Source of the DNA: Pseudomonadota bacterium
GTDB taxonomy: Bacteria > Desulfobacterota > Desulfobacteria > Desulfobacterales > Desulfobacteraceae
Length of the DNA stretch: 32,398 bases
Assembly: GCA_018821715.1 (NCBI GenBank)
Contig: JAHJLN010000163.1
Location: 1 to 32,398, forward strand
Direction of reading: 5' to 3'
In this document: one piece after another, positions 32,020 through 32,398 of the stretch
Layout of the letters: each line of letters opens with the position of its first letter
How positions within the stretch are numbered: position 1 is the stretch's first letter
The notes under the pieces: model-generated
The model's database searches: none
The model's input: only the letters and a program-made list of their open reading frames with translations
What the model was told of the DNA's origin: nothing
Translations under genes and position numbers: made by a program

Positions 32020-32303
32020 TTCGACCATTGGCTTTAAAATGATCGAACCTGCTCCAACAAAATTAAAAGAGGGTAGGACCAAGCAAATTTCTGTAACCTT
32101 TTGTTAATAACTGACATTCCACACCCCTTTTTTATAAACAGCAATAATTTCAATATATCTATATTTTGTAATTGTTTTAGTGACTTATCTGAATATTTTT
32201 ATCACTGAATGAAATTCATTTATTAAATTGAATTTAGTCTAGACTTTTCTAGAAATTTTAATTATGCTCCGCCTTAATCATAAACAAAAGCATTGAGGTC
32301 ACT
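32020..32303. other. AT-rich intergenic region before the terminal IS element
   Basis: No gene is seen. It contains an imperfect hairpin just past the large gene (TTCGA-CCAT ... ATGA-TCGAA, about 32021-32048), a TCTAGActttTCTAGA repeat near 32238-32253, and a CATTGAGG ribosome-site region before the transposase start. The IS end must lie here but its terminal repeat cannot be confirmed without the other end. Confidence 0.4.
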
Positions 32304-32398
32304 ATGAAAAAGCAACCCGATATTGATGGATTTACAGTTCAACACCTACCCATCATCAGTGCCTATGCCAGACGGATTGGGGTTCTTGATATTATCAA
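32304..32398 (+). CDS. IS1634-type transposase, N-terminal start (3' partial)
   Basis: GAGG precedes the ATG by about six bases. The visible 31 residues (MKKQPDIDGFTVQHLPIISA then YARRIGVLDII) match the DUF4277-type N-terminus found in IS1634/IS4-like transposases. The gene continues beyond the window, so its integrity cannot be judged. Confidence 0.7.
   Translation, partial: MKKQPDIDGFTVQHLPIISAYARRIGVLDII

Noticed and set aside
1..32398. Integron integrase (intI), attI, tRNA or rRNA genes
   Set aside because: I looked on both strands and found no tyrosine-recombinase motifs and no RNA gene signatures, so none is claimed.

Overview
The window looks like accessory DNA from a low-to-moderate GC, Gram-negative, probably anaerobic environmental bacterium. 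Desulfobacterota (sulfate-reducer type) is my best guess. It rests on the style of the group II intron maturase, the IS91, IS200 and IS1634-type elements, and the SigZ/ArsM/isoprenylcysteine-methyltransferase trio. This is inference; there is no rRNA or housekeeping marker.

The main result is that most of 4.4-23.2 kb, and probably on to 28.4 kb, reads as an integron gene-cassette array. Almost all genes point the same way. Many are small orphans or toxin-antitoxin modules. Between them sit imperfect palindromes with attC architecture: an outer 7-mer resembling RYYYAAC, a stem with one extrahelical base, a small loop, the complementary stem, then a 7-mer resembling GTTRRRY. The next gene usually starts 10-30 bases later, and several stop codons lie inside the TAAC of the left box. 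The clearest sites are at 17936, 17016, 13859, 22318, 7832 and 8619. No integrase gene (intI) or attI is visible, so this is either the distal part of a sedentary chromosomal integron or a cluster of attC sites lacking an integrase.

Layout. 1-2.05 kb: end of hsdM, a RhuM-family gene and an hsdS cut off inside its second recognition domain. 2.05-3.93 kb: attC-like junction directly followed by a degenerate group II intron (maturase with an in-frame stop and missing 3' end). 3.96-4.5 kb: an addiction-module antitoxin/RelE-ParE toxin pair. 4.77-5.86 kb: dead IS91-type transposase on the minus strand. 6.1-7.8 kb: AbiEi/AbiEii type IV toxin-antitoxin, toxin frameshifted. 7.9-17.9 kb: cassettes for a methyltransferase, several orphan proteins, a GNAT acetyltransferase, a Fic protein, a broken membrane sensor, a RhuM-Fic fusion and a duplicated-domain lipoprotein. 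18.07-21.17 kb: a small orphan gene, then five tandem, overlapping paralogous genes for exported DUF4124-like proteins, the most distinctive gene set here. 21.2-23.2 kb: a degraded minus-strand gene, a membrane protein and a HI1419/HI1420-type toxin-antitoxin with a frameshifted toxin. 23.2-24.0 kb: IS fragments. 24.06-26.4 kb: sigZ, arsM and a membrane methyltransferase, an unrelated functional block. 26.48-27.1 kb: IS200/IS605-type tnpA with terminal hairpins. 27.2-28.4 kb: AAA ATPase (DUF4143) behind a perfect 20-bp palindrome. 28.5-32.0 kb: a 1180-residue exported helical-repeat protein. 32.3 kb to the end: start of an IS1634-type transposase.

Two themes connect the genes. First, several stress or defence modules are present (restriction-modification, four toxin-antitoxin-like or Fic modules, RhuM twice), but many are broken. 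In two toxin-antitoxin pairs the toxin is frameshifted and the antitoxin is intact. Second, at least three genes have consensus sigma-70 promoters whose -10 box ends 6-7 bases before the start codon. This predicts leaderless mRNAs and cassettes that carry their own promoters.
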